From Nannochloris sp. 'desiccata' (lineage: Eukaryota > Chlorophyta > Trebouxiophyceae > Chlorellales > Chlorellaceae), in contig JAGTXX020000012.1 in the NCBI GenBank assembly GCA_019044685.2, positions 744,001 through 808,000 on the forward strand: DNA of 64,000 nt. Direction: 5' to 3'. This document shows, in pieces, positions 1 through 9,422 of the stretch. The first letter of the stretch is position 1. Every line of letters begins with the position of its first letter. The translations under genes and the position numbers were made by a program. The notes under the pieces were generated by a model, which ran no database searches, had not been told where the DNA came from, and saw only the letters and a list, made by a program, of their open reading frames with translations.

Positions 1-1
1 C

Positions 2-376
2 GACTCTAAAAGAGCGCTTGACGAGTACACTTCTGAGATTTTTATGGGTGGCCGGAATACAATATCGATGCACAACACATGCGAAGATTCTTTGCTCGCA
101 GCCCCCATTATCTTGGATCTCGTGCTTTTATCTGAGCTGTTGACTCGAATTAATTTGAAGAAAGATGGAGAAGAAAGCGCTGACTTTACTACTTTCCACC
201 CCGTGGCGGTGTTATTAAGTTATTTGACCAAGGCACCATTGGTGCCTAATGGAACCCCTGTGGTAAATGCTTTGTCGAAACAACGTGCTATGTTGGAGAA
301 TGTGTTCAGAGCATGCATTGGATTGGCTCCTGAGAATAATATGAGTACTGCTATGGAGTCTTTATCTACAAAGTAA
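2..376 (+). CDS. INO1: Inositol-3-phosphate synthase, C-terminal end (partial)
   Basis: The last 124 codons of myo-inositol-1-phosphate synthase, which converts glucose 6-phosphate to inositol 3-phosphate with NAD+ in the cytosol. The frame is open from base 2 and the true start lies left of the window. Family-specific blocks are visible: [20 protein letters not shown] near the edge, then [20 protein letters not shown], and the conserved end [14 protein letters not shown]. The C-terminus is at the usual place for the family, so only the 5' side is missing. No intron is seen in the visible part. The identification rests on recognising these blocks and is secure. Confidence 0.93.
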   Translation, partial: DSKRALDEYTSEIFMGGRNTISMHNTCEDSLLAAPIILDLVLLSELLTRINLKKDGEESADFTTFHPVAVLLSYLTKAPLVPNGTPVVNALSKQRAMLENVFRACIGLAPENNMSTAMESLSTK

Positions 377-1122
377 AATTGAAAAAGAAAAAAAGAAATA
401 TGACGGGAGGCAGCGAAATATTTTTCTCTCTCTTTAGTTTAGATTTCTTTGTCTATTATTTTTGATTCTCAGTTGTGCTTTGTTGCATTAATTCTTCTTC
501 TTTATTCTTCGGATACGTCCATCCCCAACACCCTTCTTCTTAAAATCGTTTTCTATATATTTCTATAAAGCTACTTCCCCTTATTTTGGTCGGCAATGCC
601 TCTTTCCCCCCCCCCCCCCCCCCTGCCTTATCTCTTTTTAATTTTTGTTTTCGTTCCTGTTTCGTTCCTTCTTGTTCTTCTTATTTCATCAGATTATGAA
701 ATAGTATCCTAGCCTTACGTATCTATGGATTATTATTATCATATGATAATTCTCAGCTCCACACGACCTACGATTCATTTTTTTTTTTCTTTTTTCACAG
801 CGACTGTTCCACACATCTTTTATTCTTACACTCAATCTATCGTATCTAAGATTTAAAAAAAAACCCAACACCATTCAAAAAAGAATATTGAAAGCTCTCT
901 GTGTTCAGCTATTGGTACTGTACCTCGTCCCCCAATTGATGTAATAGACCAAATAAACATATGAACAGAGAACGGTTTTATTATCAGCATTGAAATACTA
1001 GGTGATAAAGCAGAGATACCAACATTACCATTATATTATTCCCTATGCTAATAAAACTCGATGCATCTATATATTACAAAAGAAAGAGCCAGAGAAAAAA
1101 AAACAAAGAAATAGCACTCTGT
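377..1122. other. Tail-to-tail intergenic region INO1/CDC73
   Basis: 746 bp of pyrimidine-rich, AT-rich sequence between two convergent genes. No credible coding frame was seen; a 61-aa minus-strand frame is low complexity. It contains an 18-C homopolymer and a TGTAA at 940-944, about 565 nt after the INO1 stop, which could serve as its poly(A) signal. Confidence 0.6.
606..623 (+). repeat. Poly-C homopolymer (18 nt)
   Basis: An uninterrupted run of 18 cytosines in the INO1/CDC73 spacer. Such a run slips readily in replication and sequencing, so its exact length may be uncertain. Confidence 0.9.
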
Positions 1123-2577
1123 TTAATAAATCAGCCCTTTTTTATGCGCTTTGATAAATCCATCCAGATGAGTCCAAAACGCTCTTACAGCATCAGCATC
1201 CCCTTCTCTTGAATGCCTTCCAATTTTAATCATCTTCACGTTCCATTGTTTTACCTGCGCATCAATTGGCTCGTCACTATAATGTAAATACACGCCAGAC
1301 ACTCTCTGGAAGGTATCTACGAGGTCGCCATTAGAAGCACCGGTAAAGGGAAATTTTTTAAATTGCCAAGGTTTACCGAGACAAAATACACCCACGACAC
1401 GCTTCCAGTCTTCTTGCGATGTAGGTTCCTTATCCGTAATGTGGTATTTAATGGATTTCGCACGTCCAATTTTACGGAGAATGGTGTGGTAGGATTTTCC
1501 TTCGGGCAATTTAGCTCCGGCAGCGGCAGCAGCCTGAGGGGTTTTGTAATTTCCTTCTGTTAGAAACTCTGGAGCGTTGAGCATGTTGATGAGCGAAGAC
1601 CCACCAGGAGGTACCATAATAATAGGTGTAGGGTTACGTAATAGCTGTGGTTCTTTGGATTTTCTTTTAAGGTCTTTTGCAGTACCAGACAACGGTTTGC
1701 CACTGCTTTTTGGCGTCAGCTGCTTTTCGTGTTCTCTTCTTTTTTGCTGCTGGTGAGCTTGAGGCGGGGGGGGTGGGGGTGCTTGTTGCGGCTGCGCGAC
1801 AGCAGCAGCAGGACCAGCTGCGAAACCTACTTGTTGAAGACCTAGATTCTGAGCACCAAGTTGCTGCAAAGCCCCGTCAGGAGCTGTCTCACGTTGGTAT
1901 CTCCCAGAAGGCTGAGGCGCAACACCTTCTCTCTTTTGTCTTTCCACCTCGGCTTTCTTTCTATTTGCTTCCTTTTGCCGTTCTTCGTAAGTATTTCTAG
2001 CAATTTCTTCTTTAACTACACTGTCGAGCAAATCCAACACCCGTTTGAAAGAGCGGCCAGGCACTGAAAGCATGGTATTACGATCACGAAGTTGTCTTTC
2101 GTTTGCTATAATGGCATGTAAGGCGCTATGTTCCGCTGCAGCGTCAGCAGCCGGGACCATTTCGATGTCTTGACCATCTGCAGCACCAACGCCACCCTCG
2201 ATGCGAGCACGCTTGGCTGGTGCTTCATCTCCAGCAGCAGAGCTTGGGACAGCAGAAAGCTGGATGTAGTCGGATGTTTCACGTTTACCGGTGAGGTAAT
2301 CTACTAAATCCTTGCGATCAAGAAGCTTCACTTGCATAAGGCCTTTGTCTTTGGCCGCCTTGAGGTAGTCACCATAGTTGCGGTCCTGGTTTTTTACGTA
2401 GAACAGGACAGTTTGGAGGTCGTAGAAGTCACCCTTGCCTTGGCCAGATCTATATGCAGTAGGGGCAGTGTTCTCAAAGCTATATCGGCCACCAAAATTG
2501 ATTGAAGAGCCAGACTCCACCACTTGATCGAGCTCATTATTGATCATAAACGTCCTCAAAACGGAAAGAGGATCCAT
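1123..2577 (-). CDS. CDC73: CDC73/parafibromin, PAF1 complex subunit
   Basis: A single-exon 484-aa protein. CDC73 is a core subunit of the nuclear PAF1 complex, which travels with RNA polymerase II and supports elongation and histone modification. The N-terminus MDPLSVLRTFMINNEL and the block GDFYDLQTVLFYVKNQD are typical of the family. A variable, Gln/Pro-rich middle (about residues 120-310) follows. The Ras-like C-terminal domain starts near residue 318 at PIIMVPPGGSSLINMLNAPE and ends with the tract FWTHLDGFIKAHKKGLIY. Length and domain order match plant CDC73. The start is the first Met and matches the family. It is convergent with INO1. Confidence 0.93.
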   Translation of the reverse strand: MDPLSVLRTFMINNELDQVVESGSSINFGGRYSFENTAPTAYRSGQGKGDFYDLQTVLFYVKNQDRNYGDYLKAAKDKGLMQVKLLDRKDLVDYLTGKRETSDYIQLSAVPSSAAGDEAPAKRARIEGGVGAADGQDIEMVPAADAAAEHSALHAIIANERQLRDRNTMLSVPGRSFKRVLDLLDSVVKEEIARNTYEERQKEANRKKAEVERQKREGVAPQPSGRYQRETAPDGALQQLGAQNLGLQQVGFAAGPAAAVAQPQQAPPPPPPQAHQQQKRREHEKQLTPKSSGKPLSGTAKDLKRKSKEPQLLRNPTPIIMVPPGGSSLINMLNAPEFLTEGNYKTPQAAAAAGAKLPEGKSYHTILRKIGRAKSIKYHITDKEPTSQEDWKRVVGVFCLGKPWQFKKFPFTGASNGDLVDTFQRVSGVYLHYSDEPIDAQVKQWNVKMIKIGRHSREGDADAVRAFWTHLDGFIKAHKKGLIY

Positions 2578-2905
2578 GTTTATTAAATGCTTCTATTGTT
2601 AACGCTGAAAACTCATATAAAAGGTAAGCTGGGTTTTAATTTGTTGAATTAAGATCGTAAAGATGGCGTCTTAATTCGCTGCAAAAATGCATTTAAGTAA
2701 TGAGATTAGGTTTATGAGTCGCTATTCAATTTTTGTATCCCCTTGGATTTTGGCGAAATGCTGACATATAGCTGCAATTTTGGCGCTGCAAATACTTGAT
2801 TTGTCAGCGGCACTGCCTGGCAGCAGCAGCAGTTACAGAGTCCAGAAAGTTGAGACTTTACCTGCCGTTCGCAGCACTGATGATTTTGAGACGCGAAGAT
2901 GAACT

Positions 2906-3095
2906 ATGGCTCTATTAGCTGTTCTGGCAGCCTTCTTTGCGCTAATGAAAATTGAACCTTACCGCAGCCATCGCCTACCAAGTCTCCCGCTCTTTATTTG
3001 TGAGTAATATTCAGCGCTAGTAATGTTACATATAGTCTTATTACACAGTATATCCAGTTGAAATTTACTATGTGGGGCAAAAAGGACGGTCATGA
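2906..3095 (+). CDS. Possible 46-aa membrane micro-protein, two exons
   Basis: Exon 1 is 2906-2999 and exon 2 is 3049-3095, joined over a 49-nt intron starting GTGAGT and ending ACACAG; a second acceptor 9 nt downstream keeps the same frame. The predicted protein starts MALLAVLAAFFALMKIEPY, a hydrophobic signal-anchor-like stretch, and ends YYVGQKGRS. I do not recognise the family. Support is the good donor, the restored frame and the membrane-like N-terminus. Against it are the small size and lack of a known homologue. It lies between the divergent CDC73 promoter and the 3' end of the next small gene. Confidence 0.35.
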
Positions 3096-3186
3096 TGTCA
3101 ATTTGTTCGTTTGATTGTCATAGTCAGTATTACCGGCTCCCTCAGGGAAAGCAATGTGGGAAAAGAATACGTCGTGCGTCTGGCTT

Positions 3187-3506
3187 TTAATTGTAGCGCC
3201 AGCGACTGAAGGGATTGACCGTGGCAGGCTCGTCAGATCCTTGACGGGGCTGGAGTAAAATTTTAAAATAGGATGAAGAAAAGTATGAGCAGGTGTCAAA
3301 TTGGTGAAGTGAATTTGGGCAATCTGAGTGGTACTTACGAAAGAGCTATATGATGCTTTGCTAGCCTGTTCCCACTCCGATGTCAAGGTAGAAACCGAAG
3401 GCCAGCTAGACCTGAATAAACTATAAAGACCTCCGGTCATGACAACCGTAGGTAACATAATGGAGAGAACCTTGCTCAAAGGAGCGAATTGAGTGGTTAA
3501 AGGCAT
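3187..3506 (-). CDS. Small single-span membrane protein, 76 aa, two exons
   Basis: Exon 1 is 3339-3506 (56 codons) and exon 2 is 3187-3249, separated by an 89-nt intron with GTAAGT donor and a pyrimidine-rich TTACTCCAG acceptor. The spliced protein has one hydrophobic segment (about residues 12-32, around SIMLPTVVMTGGLYSLF), a Trp- and Ser-rich middle and a short polar tail ending NPFSRWRYN. The size and layout resemble small accessory subunits of mitochondrial inner-membrane complexes, but that is inference; I cannot assign it. An unspliced frame also exists to 3090, but the splice signals are strong and give a more compact protein. Confidence 0.55.
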
Positions 3507-3641
3507 GCTGGAAGGGTTTATGAATGTTTTTCAGCAATATATAGATTTTAAAGAGTGGTCTTTTAGCGCGAAACCCTGGGTTTTAACCTAGGCCGCGTCA
3601 AGTGCGAGAGGGTGACGTAGCCTGCAGCGTCGTCTCATTTT

Positions 3642-4071
3642 ATGGCATTTCAGGCCCAGCACGACCTCGGGCAGTGCCGGTTGAAAGCGACAGTGACAGA
3701 AGAGCCCATTAATTTTCTATCGCAGATTGACGCGAAGGAAGTCAAATTCTTGGAGCACAGCTTCGAGGCAGTGCCGTTTCCCGAGAGATTCAGAAGCTTC
3801 AACTCCCAAAGACAAAGACAGCCCTCCGACAGACGAAGGGAAACTTTATTATGCTAAATTTCTCACCATGATTCCTACCAACTTAACTGCTGCCCTCACC
3901 TCTAATGCTGGCAGTAATATCACACCTCTACGAAAGTATCTTTTAAAATTGCTTAATCCTGAAGTTGAATTTAATGGAATGCAACAAGCCCACCTATCCC
4001 GGCGCCCAAGTCAAGATTACACTATTTTGCCTTTAAAAGCGACCTTCAACAACTTGCTCGCATATATTTGA
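3642..4071 (+). other. Coding-like stretch, gene model unresolved
   Basis: Two overlapping plus-strand frames, 3642-3857 and 3727-4071, each look partly protein-like. The first starts MAFQAQHDLGQCRLKATVTE; the second contains LYYAKFLTMIPTNLTAALTS and LKATFNNLLAYI before its stop. Neither matches a family I know and I found no convincing GT-AG pair that joins them into one frame. The stretch lies just upstream of DCN1 and could instead be 5' leader or a lineage-specific small gene. Confidence 0.25.
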
Positions 4072-4107
4072 TTTTGGAACACTGAAACTCGCTCTTCAGA
4101 TAGGAAA

Positions 4108-4860
4108 ATGGTGGCTAAACGCAAGAAAGCTGCTTCTAAAAACGCTACTCCATCTAAAAAGGTCGTCAAAGTTTTTGTTCCCCTTTGTTCGCACTCTTAT
4201 ATTCTCCTGTAGCAACTACTTACCAAACTATCATATTGTACGCAGGCTGCTAAGGCTCCTCCAAAAGCCCAAGGCCTCGAAGGACTCTTTCTTCACTATG
4301 CTGATCAAAATGAAGAAGTGATCGGCCCCGAGGGAATTGAACTCCTCTGCAATGACCTTGGCATTTCCCCTTCCGATCGCCGTGTTTTAATTTTAGCGTA
4401 TATCATGGGCTGTGACCGGATGGGATATTTTTCAAAGCAGCAATTCTATGCAGGATGCCAACGCCTCCATGCCAAGACGTTAGCCCAGCTTAAAAAAGCT
4501 CTTCCTCAACTAGATGCAATCGTCTCTCCCCCGCCTAAATTCCATAGCTTCTACTCCTTTGCCTTCCGGTTCTGCCTCAACGAGGGTCAGAAGATTTTAG
4601 AAAGAGACACGGCGGTCGAAATGCTGCAACTCGTCCTACCTGAAGGGCGGTTTGTCTCAGAATTTTGTGAATATTTAACTTTTCAATCAGATTATAGGTT
4701 CTTAAACATGGATCAATGGATCAATTTCTTGAAATTCTCTATCGAAGTACGTGAAGATATGTCAAATGCTGGTGATAATCCTGCGTGGCCTCTTTTAATC
4801 GATAATTTTGTAGAGTGGCACACCTCCCGTGTTGCTGCTGCCAAAGGTGGAGAAAGGTAA
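4108..4860 (+). CDS. DCN1: DCN1-like cullin neddylation ligase
   Basis: A 222-aa protein in two exons, 4108-4161 and 4246-4860. The intron donor (GTCGTC) is weak; the acceptor ACGCAG is good and the frame is preserved. DCN1 acts as a co-E3 with UBC12 to attach NEDD8 to cullins. The N-terminus is a Lys/Ala-rich basic leader (MVAKRKKAASK). The rest is the all-helical potentiating domain: IGPEGIELLCNDLGISPSDR, then ILAYIMGCDRMGYFSKQQF, then the end block NMDQWINFLKFSIE and AWPLLIDNFVEWH. No UBA domain is present, unlike yeast Dcn1, but short PONY-domain-only forms are normal in plants and animals. Confidence 0.9.
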
Positions 4861-5311
4861 TTTAAATTCTTAGCTATTTAGCTATTATACTGCCACAACC
4901 ACCATCAGCACTCGAATGATATTAAACTTTAAACCAGATATCTTTAATAAACCCCTGCAGTACCCTGCTCTCTCTCTCTCTCTCTGTAGCAATTTCCCTT
5001 TTTACTTCTTCCCCGCTTTTAGCTTAGAATTTTCTTCTATTTTTCATCTGACTTGAGCTTTGCTCCCAATAGATTTCTTAGCTATTTTAATATCATTTCT
5101 CTTTTATATTAGTCTATATCACACGCTCAACACCAATTCAATTCGTAAAATAATATGAAGATCAATGCAGGTGTTGGTTGAGCATCAACCGTCATTCCGC
5201 AACACACACACACACACAAACACACAAAAAAAAGGGCGATACCAACAATTTATCCCCAAAATAAAACAAATAAATAATAAGCTAAGAACACTAATTGTAA
5301 ACTTTGGAATT
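4861..5311. other. Tail-to-tail intergenic region with microsatellites
   Basis: 451 bp of AT-rich sequence between the convergent DCN1 and CaaX-protein genes. It holds a short (CT)n run near 4970-4986 and a (CA)n run near 5202-5226. No coding frame supported. Confidence 0.6.
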
Positions 5312-7288
5312 TTACATGATACTGCAAGAGCACAAGGGCTTTGCTTGAATCTTCTCTTGCTCCACCTCCACCGCTGATTGCTGTACAAATGCCGGTCGTG
5401 GTTCCACAATACCTACTGGCGCAGGCTCTTCTTCAACGACAGCGACGAGATCATCGAGCTTTTCCTCTGCTGTATCAGTCTCTCCTTCTGCGCCCTCACC
5501 AGCAGCAAGTCCGCTTCCCTTGCCCTCTCCGCCATCCACACCATCCTCCGCTCTACGTTCTTTCTTTACCAGACTATCAACTCCCTCTCCCTTCACAACG
5601 TCTCCCTCTTCCCCTACACCTACCGCACTGGTATCTACACTGGCGATAAATTCAGGACCAGGTAAAGATTCTTCAGCTTCATTTAGCAAGGCTGTACCGA
5701 ATTCTGTATTCTCTGTTCCGTCTGCAGCAGTGGGTGTGTTCATATCTAGTGCGTGTCTAATATCTTTAATTTCACCCATTAAACCAACAAGAGTATCCAA
5801 ATTCAGATCCTCTTCAGGCTGTTCCGCTGTTGCTGCTTTGCCTAGTACTGCCGCTGTTGCGGCCGTCATCCCAACCGCTGCAGCGCCTGCCAATGCTGCC
5901 GTTGCCCCTCCTGGCCTGGTATGGGTGCTACTAGTAGTGCTCGTAGTACGAATAGGGCCCCCAGGAATCTTTGAAGGACTACTTGACCGAGCAACTACAC
6001 GACCACGTCCAGCACCGGAAGAAGCTGCAGAAGAGGTTGACAGCGTTCTCCTAAAGGTTTCTGCTGTTCCTATTCCAGTTGATGTTGTTCCCGCAGCTGG
6101 TGCAGGTGTCGACCGTCGACTTTGAGTAGAATGAAGTGTACCAGGAGGCGTTCTACTTACCCCTGGAGCACCTTCCTGGCTATTCGTGCTACGTGCTGAC
6201 ATCGAGCGGATAGGTACCCCACCAACACCACTGGCAGTTGAGCCCCATGCTGGTCGCGAGTTCGTCGAATTAGAAGGAACTAATCGAGAAGAGGACGATG
6301 CACTTGCAGAAGCAGTAGAACTCCGAGAACTACTGCGAGAAATACCTCCAGAAGCAGCCACAATGCCAGGTACAGAAGGAGAAGATGATGCAGATCCCCT
6401 GGGAACTCTTTGTCTGCTATTCATACTCGCGCCAGTAGGCGTTGAAGAAGCTCCCCCAGACGTTCCGGGAGCTCGACCTCGTCCCGTGGCAGCGCCACTT
6501 GTGCTACCTCCTGCTGTTCTCATAGAAGAGCCACCAGAGCGGAACGGTGGTGGAGTATTCCGCTGCGCAGTTTCTTCCCTCTTTGGTACAGCAGGTTTGT
6601 TCGCAGCGAGCATCGCTACTCTTGGTAACCCTCCAGTACCAGACGGTCGCCTTGACCTTGGAGCTCTTCCTGTTGCTGCCGTATCAATCACGGAAGAAAG
6701 CTGTTGTTCTGTTAGAAAGGATTTTGGCTTTCTTCCTGGAGAGGACATGTTTGATCTGGGGCTGACTTTGGGGAGAGGGGATACTATTGGGCCTGTTTCT
6801 GAAGAGACTATGCTGCTTGTATTTGAAGTTGTCCTGCCTGCGGAAGAGAGGGTGGTGACTTTCATTGCCACTGGCTCCGCTGTTGCTGCTTCTATTGTGT
6901 CAGTCTCGGGGAAGGTGCGTGGAGATGGCGTGGGTAGGGAGTCGTTGACAGGTTCAGGTACCGTAATTGGGGGTGGGGTAGAGATTGGTCCTGACAGTTT
7001 GGAGGCTGCGTTGAAAAGGACAGAGGAAACCAATGAGAAATTAGGACGGTGAATGGCAGTTGAAAGATTTGTGTGGAGAAAAGTCAGCAGAAAAGTGTAG
7101 AATGTTCTGAACATGATACGGAAATGCTCATGGTATTGTCACTTACACGCAAGGCTGTGGATCTGAGCGATAGTGACATCGTCGCCTGTTAAAAAGTCAT
7201 CATCGAATCCTTCTCCGGCAATGTGGTCAAGGGCATTGGCCAAATTGCCACTGCCGCTAGGAATAAGATCATCTCCCGTTCCGTTCAT
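5312..7288 (-). CDS. Unknown Ser/Ala/Thr-rich protein with C-terminal CaaX-like motif
   Basis: A 611-aa protein in two exons: 7147-7288 and 5312-7005, joined over a 141-nt intron (GTAAGT donor, CTTTTCAACGCAG acceptor). Exon 1 encodes an acidic N-terminus (MNGTGDDLIPSGSGNLAN) with GFDDDFLTGDD. The middle (about residues 60-400) is a long low-complexity Ser/Thr/Pro/Arg-rich stretch, likely disordered. A helical-looking block DLNLDTLVGLMGEIKDIRH follows near residue 420, then an acidic tail. The last residues are PLCSCSIM: a Cys four from the end (CSIM) fits the CaaX prenylation pattern with Met favouring farnesylation, and Cys two and... upstream could be acylated. No known domain is recognised; function is unknown. 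Membrane association through lipid is an inference from the motif alone. Confidence 0.7.
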
Positions 7289-7725
7289 TGCCTCACAGCT
7301 TATTCACTGTTAAATTCAGCTTTTGATGAAAATAAGTTGGGTGACAATCAAATCTTGTTTTAGGGAACCTACACGATCTTGCGTCGTAGCAGGCTCACTC
7401 AATAGGATATCAACAAAATAATCAGCTGAACTCTTATTTGTAAATGACCGAACAGTAGTTTGTGTACATTATGTCAACACGCAGCAACTCATGCTTTTGC
7501 TGCGAGCAAGTTGCAACAACTTTTGACTTTTTTGCCTCATCCGCTCTCAACTGCCTCCAGCAACGCTTCCCTAGCCGTTCTTTCAAAATGCCACTACTTA
7601 CAACTACATTCAGAGCAGGATTATCAGTAGGAGAATATCCTCTCCAGCGTTATATATAAAAGAATTAGACGGATAAAAAAGCAAATATACACAAGTTATT
7701 TATTTCGCGGCCGCTCCCCCCCTAA
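7289..7725. other. Spacer between CaaX-protein promoter and AKR 3' end
   Basis: 437 bp. A plus-strand frame (7471-7659, starting at the ATG after GTGTACATT) is Cys/Phe-rich and has no recognisable similarity. I treat the region as promoter of the minus-strand gene plus 3' UTR of the reductase. Confidence 0.5.
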
Positions 7726-9063
7726 CTAGTTAAACGCTGGGTCACGAAAGCGGCGGAAGACGGCATCAACATCCTGTAAACACTCAGCACTCAATTCCAC
7801 ATCAAACGCACCCAAATTCTCCTTCAGTTGCTCCACAGTCGTCGCTCCAATAATCGTTGAAGTCACAAACCACCGACTTTTGCAAAAGGCCAAAGCTAAT
7901 TCGGTGGGGGTCAACCCGTGTTTCTGAGCAACAGCAACGTACTCATCTACAGCTTGACGTGCTAAAGATTGAGTATATCTCCCCATATATCCCTTAAATA
8001 AAGTAAACCTACTATTTTTTATAGCTTCTTCATTACCAGGACGATATTTTCCACTCAGACTACCTCCAGCAAGGGGAGAATATGCAAGTAAACCTACGTT
8101 ATTCTGCCTGGGAGCGGTAACCTCTGCTAAATCAGTTTCAAATGGACCACGTACCAGTAAAGAATAACTATTTTGAATTGAAACAATCTTTGGTAAGCTA
8201 GAAGATTCTGCAGCTTGGCAAAATTTCATTACTCCATAAGAAGTTTCATTGCTCACTCCAATGTACCTTACTTTCCCAGCAGCAATCACTTTGGCAAGAG
8301 CTTCAAGCTGTTCTTCGAAAGGTACATCACCTTCACGCTCGTTGTCTATGTCATAGGTCGCTTGCCCGAATAAAGGGACATATCGATCTGGCCAATGGAC
8401 TTGTAATAAGTCAATGTGATCTGTACCGAGTCGTTTTAAACTAGAATCAACACTTTCAATGATATTTTTCTCGTTTACTCTAGGGACGGAACCATCTTTG
8501 CGTAAGTAGGTTTGTCTGCCATAGCCAGAAACTTTGCTGGCGAGGACAATGTCTTCACGGCGTTGGTTTTTAAGCCAGCTACTGATGAAGCGATCGGTAG
8601 AGCCTTGAGTATCTTCGCTTGGTGGTACTGGGTAGATCTCTATATAGTGATAATATTCATCGGGTTAATGACAATAATGAAAGAAAAGCTTGAGAGAGGG
8701 AGTCTTAAATAAACACTTGAGAGCTAGCTTACCGGCAGTGTCGATGAAATTGAGGCCGCAATCAAGGATAGCATGACTAAGTTGAGCATGAGCTTCAGCT
8801 TCAGTGTTTTGGTTACCCCATGTCATGGTTCCTAAACAGCATTCTGAGACCATCAGGTCAGAGTCTCCGAGGCGAACACGGTTGGCCGCCCCTTTGACGG
8901 TGCGGGGTGTGGCGGATCCTTGAGAAGATGCAGTAGAGGCTGAGGCACGTGGAACAATTGTTCCATGAGCTATAGAGCGCCGATTAGATCCATTTTTGCG
9001 ACGAATTTCTGCCAAAGGCGTGCCGCGGAGGGACATGCTGAAATTTACAAATGAAGTTGCCAT
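7726..9063 (-). CDS. Aldo-keto reductase, Tas type, probably plastid-targeted
   Basis: A 414-aa protein in two exons, 8733-9063 and 7726-8639, with a 93-nt intron (GTAAGC...TATAG) that splits the conserved block FIDTA/EIYPVPP. It is an NADPH-dependent aldo-keto reductase of the subgroup of bacterial Tas. The catalytic tetrad is visible: Asp and Tyr in IDTAEIYPV, Lys in LASKVSGYG, His in LLQVHWPD. The C-terminal half has GKVRYIGVSNETSYGVMKF and STIIGATTVEQL. The first ~60 residues are Ser/Arg/Ala-rich with few acidic residues, as in plastid or mitochondrial transit peptides; targeting is inferred. Substrate unknown. Confidence 0.9.
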
Positions 9064-9422
9064 CTGAGTTTAATTTAAAGAATCTGAGGTTCAGAAGACT
9101 GATTTCTTCTTTCAGATGAAGGAATTGGTTTGGTGACTATTGTCAAATGAAAATCTATTAAAGAAATGCACATTAAAATCGCTCTGTGTGGCTCTTGTCC
9201 ATCAAAGAGAAAAGCCTGACTCAGTGAGTGCAGCTTTATCTTAGGCTATCAGATGTCGTCGATAGAAATTTATTCTGTTTAACATACTGGAGATCCAATA
9301 GATAACCATATATAGCCGTGGACTTTCATTCCCGCATTGTCAGACAAATTTTACTTGATCAATAGGATCATGAAAATTGCTTAATTATTCAATTTGACAA
9401 CCAAACAACGACAAATTTCGGC
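9064..9422. promoter_or_regulatory. Bidirectional spacer AKR/PAN3
   Basis: 359 bp between divergent start codons, AT-rich. It should hold both promoters. No specific element is recognisable by eye. Confidence 0.5.

Noticed and set aside
6186..7052. A 288-codon plus-strand frame opposite the CaaX-protein gene
   Set aside because: It is the antisense of a low-complexity Ser/Ala-rich gene, where stops are rare; the minus frame has a splice-supported first exon and a longer coherent product.
7471..7659. A 62-codon plus frame upstream of the aldo-keto reductase 3' end
   Set aside because: Composition is not protein-like enough and there is no supporting signal; kept only as a note.
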